NCBI GenBank assembly: GCA_014804425.1
Contig: JAAUZV010000013.1
Location: 61,477-101,152 of the forward strand
DNA from: Lachnospiraceae bacterium
GTDB taxonomy: Bacteria; Bacillota; Clostridia; Lachnospirales; Lachnospiraceae
Direction of reading: 5' to 3'
Length of the DNA stretch: 39,676 nt
A program made the position numbers and the translations under genes. This document shows positions 1 to 9,162 of the stretch, in pieces (within the stretch, counting starts at the first letter, position 1; every line of letters begins with the position of its first letter). The notes below the pieces were generated by a model. The model saw only the letters and a list, made by a program, of their open reading frames with translations, searched no databases and had not been told where the DNA came from.

Positions 1-2
1 TG

Positions 3-1157
3 ACGGTTATGATCGTAGGACTTGCCATGGGTTCGACCGTAACGATCGGAAAGGCGGTCGGGGCAAAGGACGCCCGGCAGGCGTCATACGCAATCGGGAA
101 TACGGTTACCTTGTTTTTGGGATTGTCTGCGGTGATCACGGTGCTGCTGTTAGTCCTTGTGAAGCCGATCGTGGCGGTGCTGTCCACGCCTGCGGAGGCA
201 GTGGCAGATACGACTTCCTACCTGATGATCTGTTTTGTCGGAATTCCGTTTATAACGGCGTATAATATCATCAGTTCTATTTTTCGGGGACTGGGCGACT
301 CCAAAAGTCCCATGTATTTTATCGCGGTTGCCTGTGCGGTGAATATCGGGCTGGATTACCTGTTTATCGGTATTTTCGGGCTTGGTGCGGCGGGGGCTGC
401 GCTTGGAACGACGCTTGCCCAGACGATCAGTGTAGCGACGGCGCTTGTGATGATCCGAAGACGGAAGACGGGACTCACGATCCGAAAAGAGCATCTGAAG
501 ACGCGGAAAGATATGATGAATCAGATATTGAAGATCGGGATTCCGGTCGCGCTGCAGGACGGATTTATCCAGATCGCATTTATGGTGATCACGGTCATCG
601 CGAACCGCAGAGGGTTAAATGACGCGGCGGCAGTGGGAATCGTGGAAAAAATCATCGGGATCGTATTCTTAGTTCCGTCCACCATGCTTTCGACGGTATC
701 GGCGCTTTCCGCGCAGAATATAGGGGCAGGGAAGCATGACAGAGCGACGCAGACACTGAAAGCTGCGACCGGTATCGTGGTCATTTACGGAGTGGTGGTG
801 TCGGCGGTGATGCAATGGATATGCGAACCGGCAGTCGGTCTGTTTGCAGAGGATGAGGCGGTTATTTTATTGGGCGGACAGTATCTTCGCGGTTATATTT
901 GGGACTGTATCTTTGCGGGGGTGCATTTTAGCTTCAGCGGGTATTTCTGCGCATACGGATGGTCGGCGATTTCTTTTTTGCATAATGCTTTGTCCATTGT
1001 CTGCGTGCGCATTCCGGGGGCGTATTTCGCATCCAAATATTTTACGGATACCTTATTTCCGATGGGGCTTGCGGCTCCGGCAGGGTCGCTTTTATCTGTG
1101 CTCATCTGTGTGGCTGCGTTTGCGGTCATGATAAGACACCGACAAAATAGCGGGTAA
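3..1157 (+). CDS. MATE family efflux transporter, 5' end missing
   Basis: Multidrug/Na+(H+)-coupled MATE antiporter of the cytoplasmic membrane. The reading frame is open to the window edge, and the first visible residues (MIVGLAMGSTVTIGKAVGAK) match the part of MATE proteins about 60 residues in (loop after helix 1 and start of helix 2), so the true start lies upstream. About 384 codons remain of a usual 440-460. Successive hydrophobic helices follow, and the second MATE half begins near the segment KIGIPVALQDGFIQIAF. The C-terminus is short and basic (IRHRQNSG). No clear terminator follows; the next gene has its own promoter. Substrate cannot be told from sequence. Confidence 0.9.
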   Translation, partial: TVMIVGLAMGSTVTIGKAVGAKDARQASYAIGNTVTLFLGLSAVITVLLLVLVKPIVAVLSTPAEAVADTTSYLMICFVGIPFITAYNIISSIFRGLGDSKSPMYFIAVACAVNIGLDYLFIGIFGLGAAGAALGTTLAQTISVATALVMIRRRKTGLTIRKEHLKTRKDMMNQILKIGIPVALQDGFIQIAFMVITVIANRRGLNDAAAVGIVEKIIGIVFLVPSTMLSTVSALSAQNIGAGKHDRATQTLKAATGIVVIYGVVVSAVMQWICEPAVGLFAEDEAVILLGGQYLRGYIWDCIFAGVHFSFSGYFCAYGWSAISFLHNALSIVCVRIPGAYFASKYFTDTLFPMGLAAPAGSLLSVLICVAAFAVMIRHRQNSG

Positions 1158-1227
1158 TTTAACCGGACAATGAAACGATCGGTGAAATTTTATTAGATAA
1201 ATAATTACTGCACGCTGTCAAATGATA

Positions 1228-1236
1228 TGTTATAAT
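1228..1236 (+). promoter_or_regulatory. Extended -10 promoter for the hemerythrin/chemoreceptor pair
   Basis: TGT followed by a perfect TATAAT at 1231-1236 forms an extended -10 element about 68 bases ahead of the hemerythrin start. No good -35 hexamer is visible at the normal distance, which extended -10 promoters tolerate. Inference from motif only. Confidence 0.5.
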
Positions 1237-1303
1237 AAACACAATTGAGAAGAATGAGGTCATTCATTTGGCGGACAGCGTCAGATAGGCAGGAGGGGAT
1301 GGA

Positions 1304-2116
1304 ATGTATTATTTTACGGATGACTGTTTAATCGGGGTGGAGATGATAGATGATGAGCATAGGGAACTTTTCCGAATGCTCCGGGAGATCAGGGAGTTAC
1401 TTGAGAATGATATGCTGGCGGATAAGTATGAGCGCATCCGGGAAATGCTGGAGATGCTGAAGCGGTATGCGGAGGTACATTTTCAGCATGAAGAGGAATA
1501 TATGGAAAAGATCCGCCATCCGGAGCTGGAATTGCAAAGAAAACAGCATGCAGCGTTTCGTGAGAGGATATACGCGGCGGATGCTGCAATGCCGTCCGAG
1601 AGCAGTGCGCAGCAGGTATTTTTAGACGATTTACTAAAATATCTCGTAACCTGGCTTTACCGGCATATCATCGGCTCAGACCTGATGATCGGCAAGATGA
1701 AGCCGGCGGATGAGGCGGAGGGAATCACGACATTTTCGGATAAATATCTGACCGGTATTGCGCTGATCGACAATGAGCACAGGGAGCTCTTCAGGATTAT
1801 CGGAGAAGTGCATCGTGTGGTCACGGATGAATTTATCCCTGATAAATATGATGAGATTGTTTTTCTGCTGGGAGAAATGAAGCGATATACCATATTCCAT
1901 TTTTCAGATGAGGAAAAATATATGGAAAGCATTCAATATGAGGGGCTGGCAGCGCAGAAAAGAGCGCATGACGCGTTTATCGCGAGACTGGAAGGTATGG
2001 ATTTGGAGCATGTGGATGAACACCAGCAGGAAACACTCGAAGAACTGATGGATTTTCTGACAGAGTGGCTGATAAATCATATTCTTAACAGTGATAAAAA
2101 GATAGGGAAGGGATGA
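1304..2116 (+). CDS. Tandem double-domain bacteriohemerythrin
   Basis: Non-haem di-iron O2-binding protein made of two consecutive hemerythrin domains (about residues 1-133 and 140-270). Each has the family ligand pattern: DDEH or DNEH near the start, then HFxxEExYM, then a QH/AH histidine in the next helix, and a final HxxxxD (RHIIGSD; NHILNSD). Most bacterial hemerythrins have one domain of about 135 residues, so this is an in-gene duplication. There is no signal peptide, so it should be cytoplasmic. GGAGGGG lies just ahead of the ATG. The stop codon overlaps the region leading into the chemoreceptor gene, so the two are probably co-transcribed, suggesting O2 or redox sensing for taxis or O2 buffering in an anaerobe. 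Confidence 0.93.
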   Translation: MYYFTDDCLIGVEMIDDEHRELFRMLREIRELLENDMLADKYERIREMLEMLKRYAEVHFQHEEEYMEKIRHPELELQRKQHAAFRERIYAADAAMPSESSAQQVFLDDLLKYLVTWLYRHIIGSDLMIGKMKPADEAEGITTFSDKYLTGIALIDNEHRELFRIIGEVHRVVTDEFIPDKYDEIVFLLGEMKRYTIFHFSDEEKYMESIQYEGLAAQKRAHDAFIARLEGMDLEHVDEHQQETLEELMDFLTEWLINHILNSDKKIGKG

Positions 2117-2133
2117 GGGGAGGTAAATGTAAA

Positions 2134-3939
2134 ATGAATGAAAAAAGCAGGGTAAAGAGCTCTAGGAGTATTGCAACAGTTCTGGTATTGATCATAATGG
2201 GCATGATTGTTGCAACCGTGATAATTCTCGGAGCGCTGGGGATTTCATTTTTAAAAAAGTCCATGGATCAGGAGCTGGCAACGTATGAGGAAACAATGTA
2301 TCAGGGATACGAGCTTGAGATCAAATCGGAAATTCAGGCGGCGGTTACGATCGTTCAGAAATTTTATGATCGCAGCCAGTCAGGAGAATTGACCGAGGAA
2401 GAAGCGAAAGAAATGGCAAAAGAAGTGATCCGCGGTATGCGTTATCGGGATGACGGTTCGGGCTACATGTGGATTGATGATACGGACTATATTCTGGTCA
2501 TGCATCCGATCCTGCCGGAGCAGGAGGGAAACAATCGCTATGATCTGACAGATCAAAACGGTGTGAAGATCATTCAGAATATTATGAAAACCGCGGAAGC
2601 AGGCGGGGGATATAATGAGTTTTATTTTACGAAAGCGGACGGTGTGACGGTTGCACCGAAACTGGCTTATTCCGAGAAGTTTTCGCCTTGGAACTGGGTG
2701 ATCACGACAGGAAACTATATCGACGATATGACGGTAGAGATCGATGCAAAAAAGTTGGAGATCAAGACGCAGTTTTTCCATATGCTTCTGACATATGCGG
2801 CAAGCATTGCCGGAATCCTGATCGTTGTGATTGTGATTGCAATTGTCTGTGGCAGGCGTCTGGCGGGCGGGATTAAGAGAGTGGAGTCCAACCTTCGGAA
2901 AATTGAAGAAGGGGACCTTTCCTTTGAGATTGATGCCAGATTAATGAGCCGTTCCGATGAAATCGGAAAGATTGCACAATCATTGAATCAGGTAAAACTT
3001 TCTCTTGCGGGCATGATCGGTGATGTAGGAAATGTCAGCGTACAGCTGAAAAAGAGCAGTGAAGATTTCAGCAATAAGTTTGGAGATATTACGGACAGCA
3101 TACATAATACCAATCGGGCAGTTGAGGAGATGGCGAAAGGCACGGCAAGTCTGGCACAAGAGACAGAAGTGGTAAATGAGAAGGTTCAGAGACTTGGCGG
3201 CGTTATCGACGTAGAAAAGGATGAAATGGATAAGCTGGGTACATCGGTAGGGACAATGATGAAGTTCTCCAACGGTGCTTCCGAAAGTATCAAAAAGTTA
3301 TATGAGATAACGGAGAATACCACTCATGTGATCCAGGAAGTAGCAGAACAGACGAAGCAGACAAGCGAATCAGCCATTCACATTAACCAGATGGTAGAAA
3401 TCATTAAGAGCATGACGGCCCAGACAAATCTGCTTTCTTTGAACGCCAGCATCGAGTCGGCACGCGCGGGAGAAGCAGGAAGAGGGTTTGCGGTTGTTGC
3501 AGAGGAAATTCGAAATCTGGCAGAGAAATCCGCTGAAAGCGCTGCCGGGATAGAGGCGATCGTAAAAGAACTGACCACGAATGTTGCAATTTCTACGGAT
3601 AGAATGCAGGAGGTTGTGACAAGCGTGTCAGAACAGCAAAGCCAGCTTCAGGAGACACAGGAGACATTTGATCATTTATACAAAGAGATCAATACTGTGG
3701 AGGACGTTGCAAAGACGATCGGTAAGCAGACGGATATCCTGAATGAGTTAAAAACCGTTGTGGCGGATTCCGTATATAATCTCGGAAGCGTAGTGGAAGA
3801 AAGCTCCGCCTCCGCAGAAGAAACGAGCGCAGGCATGCAGCTGGTAGCGGCTTCGATCAGGGAGTGCTATGAAGATACGCAGGCGTTAGTGAAGCTCAGC
3901 GATCAGCAGAATGAAAAGACGCAGAGATTTACGATATAG
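2134..3939 (+). CDS. Methyl-accepting chemotaxis protein with extracellular Cache domain
   Basis: Transmembrane chemoreceptor that signals to CheA/CheW. Order of parts: short basic N-terminus, TM1 (about residues 12-40), extracytoplasmic single Cache domain (about 45-200, with the typical [15 protein letters not shown] and [12 protein letters not shown] segments), TM2 (about 213-236), HAMP, then a long coiled-coil signalling domain with the conserved hairpin tip ([20 protein letters not shown]). There is no C-terminal CheR-docking pentapeptide; the protein ends QRFTI. I choose the ATG at 2134 because GGGGAGG at 2117-2123 is ideally spaced; an in-frame ATG at 2113 would overlap the upstream stop as ATGA and add seven residues. 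Ligand is probably a small organic acid or amino acid, but this cannot be read from sequence. Confidence 0.93.
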   Translation: MNEKSRVKSSRSIATVLVLIIMGMIVATVIILGALGISFLKKSMDQELATYEETMYQGYELEIKSEIQAAVTIVQKFYDRSQSGELTEEEAKEMAKEVIRGMRYRDDGSGYMWIDDTDYILVMHPILPEQEGNNRYDLTDQNGVKIIQNIMKTAEAGGGYNEFYFTKADGVTVAPKLAYSEKFSPWNWVITTGNYIDDMTVEIDAKKLEIKTQFFHMLLTYAASIAGILIVVIVIAIVCGRRLAGGIKRVESNLRKIEEGDLSFEIDARLMSRSDEIGKIAQSLNQVKLSLAGMIGDVGNVSVQLKKSSEDFSNKFGDITDSIHNTNRAVEEMAKGTASLAQETEVVNEKVQRLGGVIDVEKDEMDKLGTSVGTMMKFSNGASESIKKLYEITENTTHVIQEVAEQTKQTSESAIHINQMVEIIKSMTAQTNLLSLNASIESARAGEAGRGFAVVAEEIRNLAEKSAESAAGIEAIVKELTTNVAISTDRMQEVVTSVSEQQSQLQETQETFDHLYKEINTVEDVAKTIGKQTDILNELKTVVADSVYNLGSVVEESSASAEETSAGMQLVAASIRECYEDTQALVKLSDQQNEKTQRFTI

Positions 3940-3988
3940 GAATGTTCCTGAACCGGAATTCGGAACCGAAAAACTGCTTTTAGAGCAG

Positions 3989-4016
3989 TTGACAAATCGC
4001 GCGGTAATGATAAAAT
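3989..4016 (+). promoter_or_regulatory. Sigma-A promoter of leuS
   Basis: TTGACA at 3989-3994, a 16-base spacer and TAAAAT at 4011-4016. A small hairpin (AACTGCT/AGCAGTT, 3972-3990) ends on the -35 box; it has no U-tract, so it is not a convincing terminator for the chemoreceptor gene. The leader to the leuS ATG would be about 110 bases. Confidence 0.7.
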
Positions 4017-4096
4017 GTTGACAGATATCCGTGCGGGGATAAGTGGAACAGGGCGCTTTCCGGGCGCAGCGGTATCTGATGAATGAATACTTGAAT

Positions 4097-4120
4097 ATTC
4101 CGCGGAAACTTATGCGGAAT
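4097..4120 (+). promoter_or_regulatory. Hairpin directly upstream of the leuS ribosome-binding site
   Basis: A perfect 7-bp inverted repeat, ATTCCGC (4097-4103) and GCGGAAT (4114-4120), with a 10-base loop. It ends one base before the Shine-Dalgarno sequence GGAGG (4122-4126). No T-box core motif is present in this leader, so this is not a T-box; the hairpin could affect translation or mRNA stability. Confidence 0.4.
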
Positions 4121-4131
4121 CGGAGGCAGAA

Positions 4132-6540
4132 ATGGCAGAATTATATAATCACAAAGTAGTAGAAAAGAAATGGCAGAAGATCTGGGATGAGGAGCAGGCG
4201 TTTGCGGCAGCGGAGGATTATTCCAAGCCGAAGTACTATGCGCTTGTCGAATTCCCGTATCCGTCGGGACAGGGGCTGCACGTCGGACATCCGCGCCCGT
4301 ATACGGCGATGGATATTGTTGCCCGCAAAAGAAGGATGCAGGGCTATAACGTACTGTTTCCGATGGGCTGGGATGCGTTTGGACTGCCGACGGAGAATTA
4401 TGCGATCAAAAACCGGATTCATCCGAAGATCGTGACAAAGAATAACGTAGAGCGGTTTAAGAGCCAGCTTCATGCGATCGGCTATTCCTTTGACTGGAAT
4501 CGCGAGATCAACACGACCGACCCCGAATATTATCACTGGACACAGTGGATCTTTTTACAGTTTTTTAAGAGGGGGCTTGCCTATAAGACGGAGATGCCGA
4601 TCAACTGGTGTACCTCGTGCAAGGTTGGTCTTGCCAATGAAGAGGTTGTAAACGGCGTCTGTGAACGCTGCGGCGCACCGGTCATCCGCAAGGCGCAGAG
4701 CCAGTGGATGCTGAGGATCACTGATTATGCGCAGAAGCTCTTAGACGGACTGGATGGTGTGGACTATATCGAACGCGTAAAGGTCTCCCAAAAGAATTGG
4801 ATCGGCAAGTCCACGGGAGCGGAAGTTGATTTTTCTATTAAGGGAAAAGAGGATAAGCTGCGCATTTATACGACGCGCTGCGACACGCTGTTCGGCGCGA
4901 CCTATATGGTTCTTTCGCCGGAGCATCCGCTCATTGATAAATATAAGGACGAATTTTCCAATTGGGATGAGATTGCCGCGTATCGTGAAGCGGCTGCAAG
5001 AAAATCTGATTTTGAGCGCGCGGAGCTTGTAAAGGAAAAGACGGGTGTGGAGATACAGGGATTAAGAGCGGTCAATCCCGTAAACGGTGTGGAGATTCCA
5101 ATCTGGATTTCCGACTATGTCCTGATGAGCTACGGAACGGGTGCAATCATGGCGGTACCTGCGCATGACGAGCGTGACTGGGAGTTCGCAAAGAAATTCG
5201 GACTTCCGATCATTGAGGTTGTTGCGGGCGGAAAGAATGTGCAGGAGGAGGTATTCACCGACGTTGCGAAAGGCAGGCTTGTCAACTCTGGCTTCCTTGA
5301 CGGATTAGAGGTTGCAGAGGCAAAAGAAAAAATGATCGCCTTTTTAGAGGAAAAGGGTATCGGAAGCGCAAAGGTGCACTTTAAGCTGCGCGACTGGGTA
5401 TTCTCCAGACAGCGCTACTGGGGAGAGCCGATTCCGATCGTAAAATGTGAGAAATGCGGATATGTACCGCTTGATGAGAGTGAACTGCCCCTGCTTTTGC
5501 CGGAGGTGGACAGCTATATGCCGACTGACAACGGCGAATCACCGCTTGCGGCAATGACTGATTGGGTCAATACAACCTGTCCGTGCTGCGGGGGACCTGC
5601 AAAACGAGAGACAGATACAATGCCGCAGTGGGCGGGGTCTTCCTGGTACTTTATCCGCTATACCGATCCGAAGAACGATAAGGCGCCTGCAAGCAAAGAG
5701 GCGATGGAATACTGGCTTCCGGTTGATTGGTATAACGGCGGTATGGAGCATACGACGCTGCATCTGCTGTATTCCCGGTTCTGGCATCGGTTTTTATATG
5801 ATGAGAAGTTCATTCCCTGCAAGGAGCCATATCAGAAGAGAACCTCGCATGGCATGATCCTCGGCGAGAACGGGGAAAAGATGAGCAAGTCCCGCGGCAA
5901 TGTCGTTAATCCCGATGACATTGTGCGCGATTACGGGGCAGATACGCTGAGAACCTATGAAATGTTCATCGGCGCATTTGAATTGAGCGCCTGCTGGTCG
6001 GAGGACGGTGTGAAGGGCTGCCGCCGCTTCCTTGAGAGAGTTTGGAAGCTTCAGGACATTGTGAATGAGGAAGAAGGTTATTCCGATGATCTTGAGACAA
6101 AGCTGCACCAGACGATCAAAAAGGTCAGCACGGATTTTGAGAGCTTAAAATACAATACGGCGATCGCTGCAATGATGTCGCTCATCAATGAATTTTATAA
6201 AAAGGGTTCTGTGACCAAGGGAGAATTTAAGACGCTCTTAACGCTCTTAAATCCGGTGGCGCCGCATATCACGGAAGAGCTTTGGGAAATGAAAGGATAC
6301 GGCGGAAAGCTGTATCAGGCGTCATGGCCGGAATACGACGAGAAAAAGACGGAGGAATCCACGGTCGAGATCGCGCTTCAGATCAACGGAAAGACAAAGG
6401 CGACGCTTGCGATCGTTAAGGATGAGCCCAAGGAGAATGTCCTTGCAAAAGCGCGCGAGGCGCTTGCGGATAAGCTGACAGGCACGGTGGTAAAAGAAAT
6501 TTATGTACCGGGCAGGATCGTTAATATCGTGATGAAATAA
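4132..6540 (+). CDS. leuS: Leucyl-tRNA synthetase
   Basis: Class I aminoacyl-tRNA synthetase that charges tRNA-Leu. The 802 residues match normal bacterial LeuRS length. Visible: the HIGH motif as HVGH (residues 50-53, context [15 protein letters not shown]), a CxxC-type zinc-binding insert (WCTSCKV...CERCG, about 157-180), the CP1 editing region with a [15 protein letters not shown] segment, the KMSKS motif (583-587) and the C-terminal anticodon-binding and tail domains. GGAGG sits six bases before the ATG. It has its own promoter and ends at a strong hairpin at 6588-6633, so it appears monocistronic. No oddities. Confidence 0.98.
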   Translation: MAELYNHKVVEKKWQKIWDEEQAFAAAEDYSKPKYYALVEFPYPSGQGLHVGHPRPYTAMDIVARKRRMQGYNVLFPMGWDAFGLPTENYAIKNRIHPKIVTKNNVERFKSQLHAIGYSFDWNREINTTDPEYYHWTQWIFLQFFKRGLAYKTEMPINWCTSCKVGLANEEVVNGVCERCGAPVIRKAQSQWMLRITDYAQKLLDGLDGVDYIERVKVSQKNWIGKSTGAEVDFSIKGKEDKLRIYTTRCDTLFGATYMVLSPEHPLIDKYKDEFSNWDEIAAYREAAARKSDFERAELVKEKTGVEIQGLRAVNPVNGVEIPIWISDYVLMSYGTGAIMAVPAHDERDWEFAKKFGLPIIEVVAGGKNVQEEVFTDVAKGRLVNSGFLDGLEVAEAKEKMIAFLEEKGIGSAKVHFKLRDWVFSRQRYWGEPIPIVKCEKCGYVPLDESELPLLLPEVDSYMPTDNGESPLAAMTDWVNTTCPCCGGPAKRETDTMPQWAGSSWYFIRYTDPKNDKAPASKEAMEYWLPVDWYNGGMEHTTLHLLYSRFWHRFLYDEKFIPCKEPYQKRTSHGMILGENGEKMSKSRGNVVNPDDIVRDYGADTLRTYEMFIGAFELSACWSEDGVKGCRRFLERVWKLQDIVNEEEGYSDDLETKLHQTIKKVSTDFESLKYNTAIAAMMSLINEFYKKGSVTKGEFKTLLTLLNPVAPHITEELWEMKGYGGKLYQASWPEYDEKKTEESTVEIALQINGKTKATLAIVKDEPKENVLAKAREALADKLTGTVVKEIYVPGRIVNIVMK

Positions 6541-6587
6541 CATCCTAACAAATCAACAGTCCAGCCGCCAGATTCACTGTAACTTAC

Positions 6588-6633
6588 AAAAGCCTCTTAT
6601 GGCGGACGTTTCTGTCCGGCTTAAGGGGCTTTT
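6588..6633 (+). terminator. Rho-independent terminator of leuS
   Basis: Long hairpin whose outer arms AAAAGCCTCTTA and TAAGGGGCTTTT pair with one G-U wobble, with an inner GGAC/GTCC stem. The T-rich end is part of the 3' arm. The A-rich 5' arm means it could work from both strands. Confidence 0.75.
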
Positions 6634-6672
6634 CGGTCAGAACGGCAGCATGGAAGGGGCATGGTCATCAAT

Positions 6673-6963
6673 ATGGAGAAAAAAAAGCAGAAAACCGCGA
6701 TTGCCTTAGAGTATAATCCCGAGGAAGAAGCGCCTAAGATCATAGCGACGGGTAAGGGCAGAGTCGCGGAAAAAATCATAGAGACGGCGAAAGAGGCGGA
6801 TGTGCCGATCCATGAGGATTCCAAGCTCGCGGATACGCTGTCCAAACTGGAGATCGGTGAAATGATCCCCCCTGAGCTTTATGAAGTCGTAGCGGAGATT
6901 CTTGTGTTTGTCGATGCCATGGATAAGATCAAGGAAAAAATGGAAAAAAGGGGAATACTTTGA
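6673..6963 (+). CDS. FlhB/EscU C-terminal-like cytoplasmic protein (YlqH type)
   Basis: Small soluble protein homologous to only the cytoplasmic tail of the flagellar/type III export switch FlhB. The segments AIALEYNPEEEAPKI, GKGRVAEKI, VPIHEDSKLADTL and IPPELYEVVAEIL follow FlhB order. The four FlhB transmembrane helices and the self-cleaving NPTH motif are absent, as in Bacillus YlqH. Role unknown. Two in-frame ATGs exist, at 6661 and 6673; I prefer 6673, which matches the family N-terminus (MEKKKQKTAIAL), but the purine stretch GGAAGGGG lies oddly close to the first and far from the second. The stop overlaps the TTG start of the next gene, so the two are translationally coupled. Confidence 0.85.
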   Translation: MEKKKQKTAIALEYNPEEEAPKIIATGKGRVAEKIIETAKEADVPIHEDSKLADTLSKLEIGEMIPPELYEVVAEILVFVDAMDKIKEKMEKRGIL

Positions 6964-7325
6964 ACAAAAGACAAACAGGGGCAAAGCAGGAGCATATCGC
7001 CTGCCGCTATTTGGAGCAGCGGGGCGTTGCGATCGTGGAACGCAATTACCGGACGCGGCGCGGCGAGATCGATCTGATCGGACTGCATGAAGGGTATTTA
7101 CTTTTTGCAGAAGTCAAATACCGTGCGGGCGCGGGCTGCGGTTTTCCGGAGGAGGCAGTGACGAACGCAAAGCAGCGGACGATCTGTAAGGTGGCGGAGT
7201 GGTATCTGTTCACGCATGAGCAGATATTGGAGCAGGCGCCGCGCGGAATCCGTTATGATGTGGTCGCGATACTCGGCGAGCAGATACGATGGATTCAGAA
7301 TGCCTTTGATCATCAGGGGTACTAG
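6960..7325 (+). CDS. YraN/UPF0102 family nuclease-fold protein
   Basis: A 121-residue member of the YraN family, which has the restriction-endonuclease-like PD-(D/E)xK fold and is thought to act on DNA, with no firmly known role. The catalytic pattern is visible: glutamate and aspartate in RRGEIDLIG, then the E-x-K of FAEVKYR, and a downstream glutamine-containing helix (NAKQRTICKVAEWYL). The likely start is a TTG at 6960 that overlaps the previous stop as TTGA, with AAAAGGGG shortly upstream. Its coupling to the FlhB-tail gene is similar to housekeeping clusters seen in other Firmicutes. Length is normal. Confidence 0.9.
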   Translation: MNKRQTGAKQEHIACRYLEQRGVAIVERNYRTRRGEIDLIGLHEGYLLFAEVKYRAGAGCGFPEEAVTNAKQRTICKVAEWYLFTHEQILEQAPRGIRYDVVAILGEQIRWIQNAFDHQGY

Positions 7326-7407
7326 ATTGAAAATCAGAGATTTTTATTTGGCAGACAGCAACACGTAGGATAAATACAACATGAGTCAGACAGCGGAGGA
7401 AAAAGAA

Positions 7408-8292
7408 ATGGAGTTGATCAGAAAAAAGAGCAGTACGGGAGTGCATGTCAATCAAGCGAAGCTGCAGGGAGAGGAGTTCCCGTATTTCACCTTTCCGAAT
7501 TTAGAAAAACTGGATTTTTTAACGCACCTATTTACGACAAGACTGGGAGGGGTCAGCAGCGGCGCGCTGCAGAGCCTGAATTTATCTTATGCAAGAGGGG
7601 ATGAACCGTCCAATGTGGACGAAAATTTTGCGCGCGTTGCCAAGGTATTAGGCGTATCCGTGCAGGATATGGTATTTACGGACCAGACGCATACTGCGAA
7701 TGTCCGTGTGGTAACGGAGAAAGATCGGGGAAAGGGAATTGTCAAAAAAAGAGACTTTCGCGATATCGACGGACTGGTCACGAACACACCGGGGATCGTG
7801 CTCTGTGCATTTTTTGCCGATTGTGTTCCGGTTTTGTTAGCGGACCCGGTTCACCGTGCCATTGGGCTGGTGCATTCAGGATGGCGAGGAACTGCTTCGT
7901 CTATTTCACAGATGGCGCTCGGTAAAATGCGGGACGTCTACGGGACAAGACCGGAGGATTGCTTTGCTGCGGTCGGACCGTCCATCTGCGGGGACTGCTA
8001 TGAGGTGAGCGGGGATGTCGCGGAAGTGTTTCTGGAGGCATTTGGTCTTGCGGCAGCCGGATCCAAGGAGGAAGCGGAAGAAAAGGAACTGCCGCTTTAT
8101 CGAAAGCCGGGCGGAAAATATCAGTTAAATCTATGGCGGGCAAACGAGCTGGTGCTTTTGGATGCCGGCGTGCCCAGAGAGCATATCTTTATCACGGACG
8201 TCTGTACCTGCTGTAATCCGCAGATTCTTTTTTCTCACCGTGCAAGCGGCGGACAGCGGGGGAACCTTGGTGCGTTCATGATGCTAAAATAG
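7408..8292 (+). CDS. pgeF: YfiH/PgeF-type laccase-fold protein (peptidoglycan editing / purine nucleoside phosphorylase family)
   Basis: Polyphenol-oxidase (laccase domain) family, about 294 residues. Family members act as purine nucleoside phosphorylases/adenosine deaminases or, in enterobacteria, prevent wrong amino acids in peptidoglycan precursors. The three metal-binding positions are visible: His in DQTHTANV, Cys in FFADCVPVLL and His in HSGWRG. The C-terminus has the usual TCCNPQILFSHR segment. I choose ATG 7408 because GGAGG at 7395-7399 is eight bases away; an earlier in-frame ATG at 7381 has only a poor ribosome site. The stop codon TAG lies inside the terminator stem. Confidence 0.92.
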   Translation: MELIRKKSSTGVHVNQAKLQGEEFPYFTFPNLEKLDFLTHLFTTRLGGVSSGALQSLNLSYARGDEPSNVDENFARVAKVLGVSVQDMVFTDQTHTANVRVVTEKDRGKGIVKKRDFRDIDGLVTNTPGIVLCAFFADCVPVLLADPVHRAIGLVHSGWRGTASSISQMALGKMRDVYGTRPEDCFAAVGPSICGDCYEVSGDVAEVFLEAFGLAAAGSKEEAEEKELPLYRKPGGKYQLNLWRANELVLLDAGVPREHIFITDVCTCCNPQILFSHRASGGQRGNLGAFMMLK

Positions 8293-8318
8293 TTTGCGGA
8301 GCGCAAACTATTTTTTTT
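8286..8318 (+). terminator. Rho-independent terminator after the YfiH gene
   Basis: Perfect stem AAATAGTTTGCG / CGCAAACTATTT with a GAG loop and a run of eight T (8311-8318). The gene's stop codon is inside the 5' arm. Arm sequence resembles the hairpin at 22273-22300. Confidence 0.9.
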
Positions 8319-8394
8319 CTTCATAATTTCTTTCGTTTTTTCGAACTTGTTTCTTAAAAATCATTTGTTTTAATAGGGAAAAGGGGAGGACAGG

Positions 8395-9096
8395 ATGAGC
8401 CGTGTATTGATCTGTGACGATGACAAAGCAATTGTAGACGCGATTGAGATTTATCTGACGCAGGAGGGGTATGAGACGCTGCGCGCGGAAAATGGAATGG
8501 AAGCGGTAAAACTCGTACAGCAGAACGAGGATATTCAGCTTGTGATCTTAGATGTCATGATGCCGAAGATGGACGGCATTGCGGCGCTGAAACGGATCCG
8601 AGAGTTTTCTGCGGTTCCGGTGCTGATGCTTTCCGCGAAATCGGAGGATGTGGATAAGATCGCGGGATTAACGCACGGTGCGGACGACTATGTGACGAAA
8701 CCGTTTAGCCCGATGGAGCTTTTGGCGAGGGTGCGTTCCCAGATCAGGCGCTATACGCTTTTGGGCGGGGAGCAGGGCATGCAGAATGCGGATAAGAGGC
8801 TCAAAAACGGCGGACTGGAGCTTGATGATGAGAAAAAGCAGGTGTTTGTGGATGGGGAAGAGATCCGTTTAACGCCAATGGAATTTCTGATTCTGAAGCT
8901 GCTCATGGAAAATCCGGGCGTGGTATTTTCCGCGTCCAGAATTTATGAAACGGTCTGGAAGGAGGATGCATTTTCCTCCGACAATACGGTCGCGGTACAT
9001 ATTCGTCATTTGCGCGAAAAAATTGAGATCAACCCAAAGGAGCCGCGCTATATCAAGGTGGTCTGGGGCGTCGGTTATAAGCTGGAAAAACAATAA
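8395..9096 (+). CDS. OmpR/VanR-type response regulator
   Basis: DNA-binding response regulator of 233 residues. The receiver domain (1-115) has the acidic triad at 8-10, phospho-acceptor D53 (VILDVMMP) and K102 (YVTKPF). The C-terminal winged-helix domain (about 130-230) has the family landmarks LTPMEFLIL, RIYETVW and VAVHIRHLREKIE...VVWGVGYKL. GGGGAGGA precedes the ATG. A weak promoter-like pair, TTGTTT (8347) and TTTAAT (8369), lies upstream. The histidine kinase partner follows 66 bases later, and the ABC transporter genes after it are the probable target of regulation. Confidence 0.95.
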   Translation: MSRVLICDDDKAIVDAIEIYLTQEGYETLRAENGMEAVKLVQQNEDIQLVILDVMMPKMDGIAALKRIREFSAVPVLMLSAKSEDVDKIAGLTHGADDYVTKPFSPMELLARVRSQIRRYTLLGGEQGMQNADKRLKNGGLELDDEKKQVFVDGEEIRLTPMEFLILKLLMENPGVVFSASRIYETVWKEDAFSSDNTVAVHIRHLREKIEINPKEPRYIKVVWGVGYKLEKQ

Positions 9097-9162
9097 ATGC
9101 ACAGGTCGTTGTGCAGAGATCTCATGAGGAACCTTATGGGTTAAGAAAAGGGAGGAAGGGAC

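Noticed and set aside
4017..4131. leuS leader as a T-box riboswitch
   Set aside because: The leader is too short and has no GGTGGNACC-like core or terminator/antiterminator pair.
6673..6963. Evidence of a flagellar or type III secretion gene cluster
   Set aside because: Only the FlhB tail is present, without membrane helices or NPTH, and the neighbours are general housekeeping genes.
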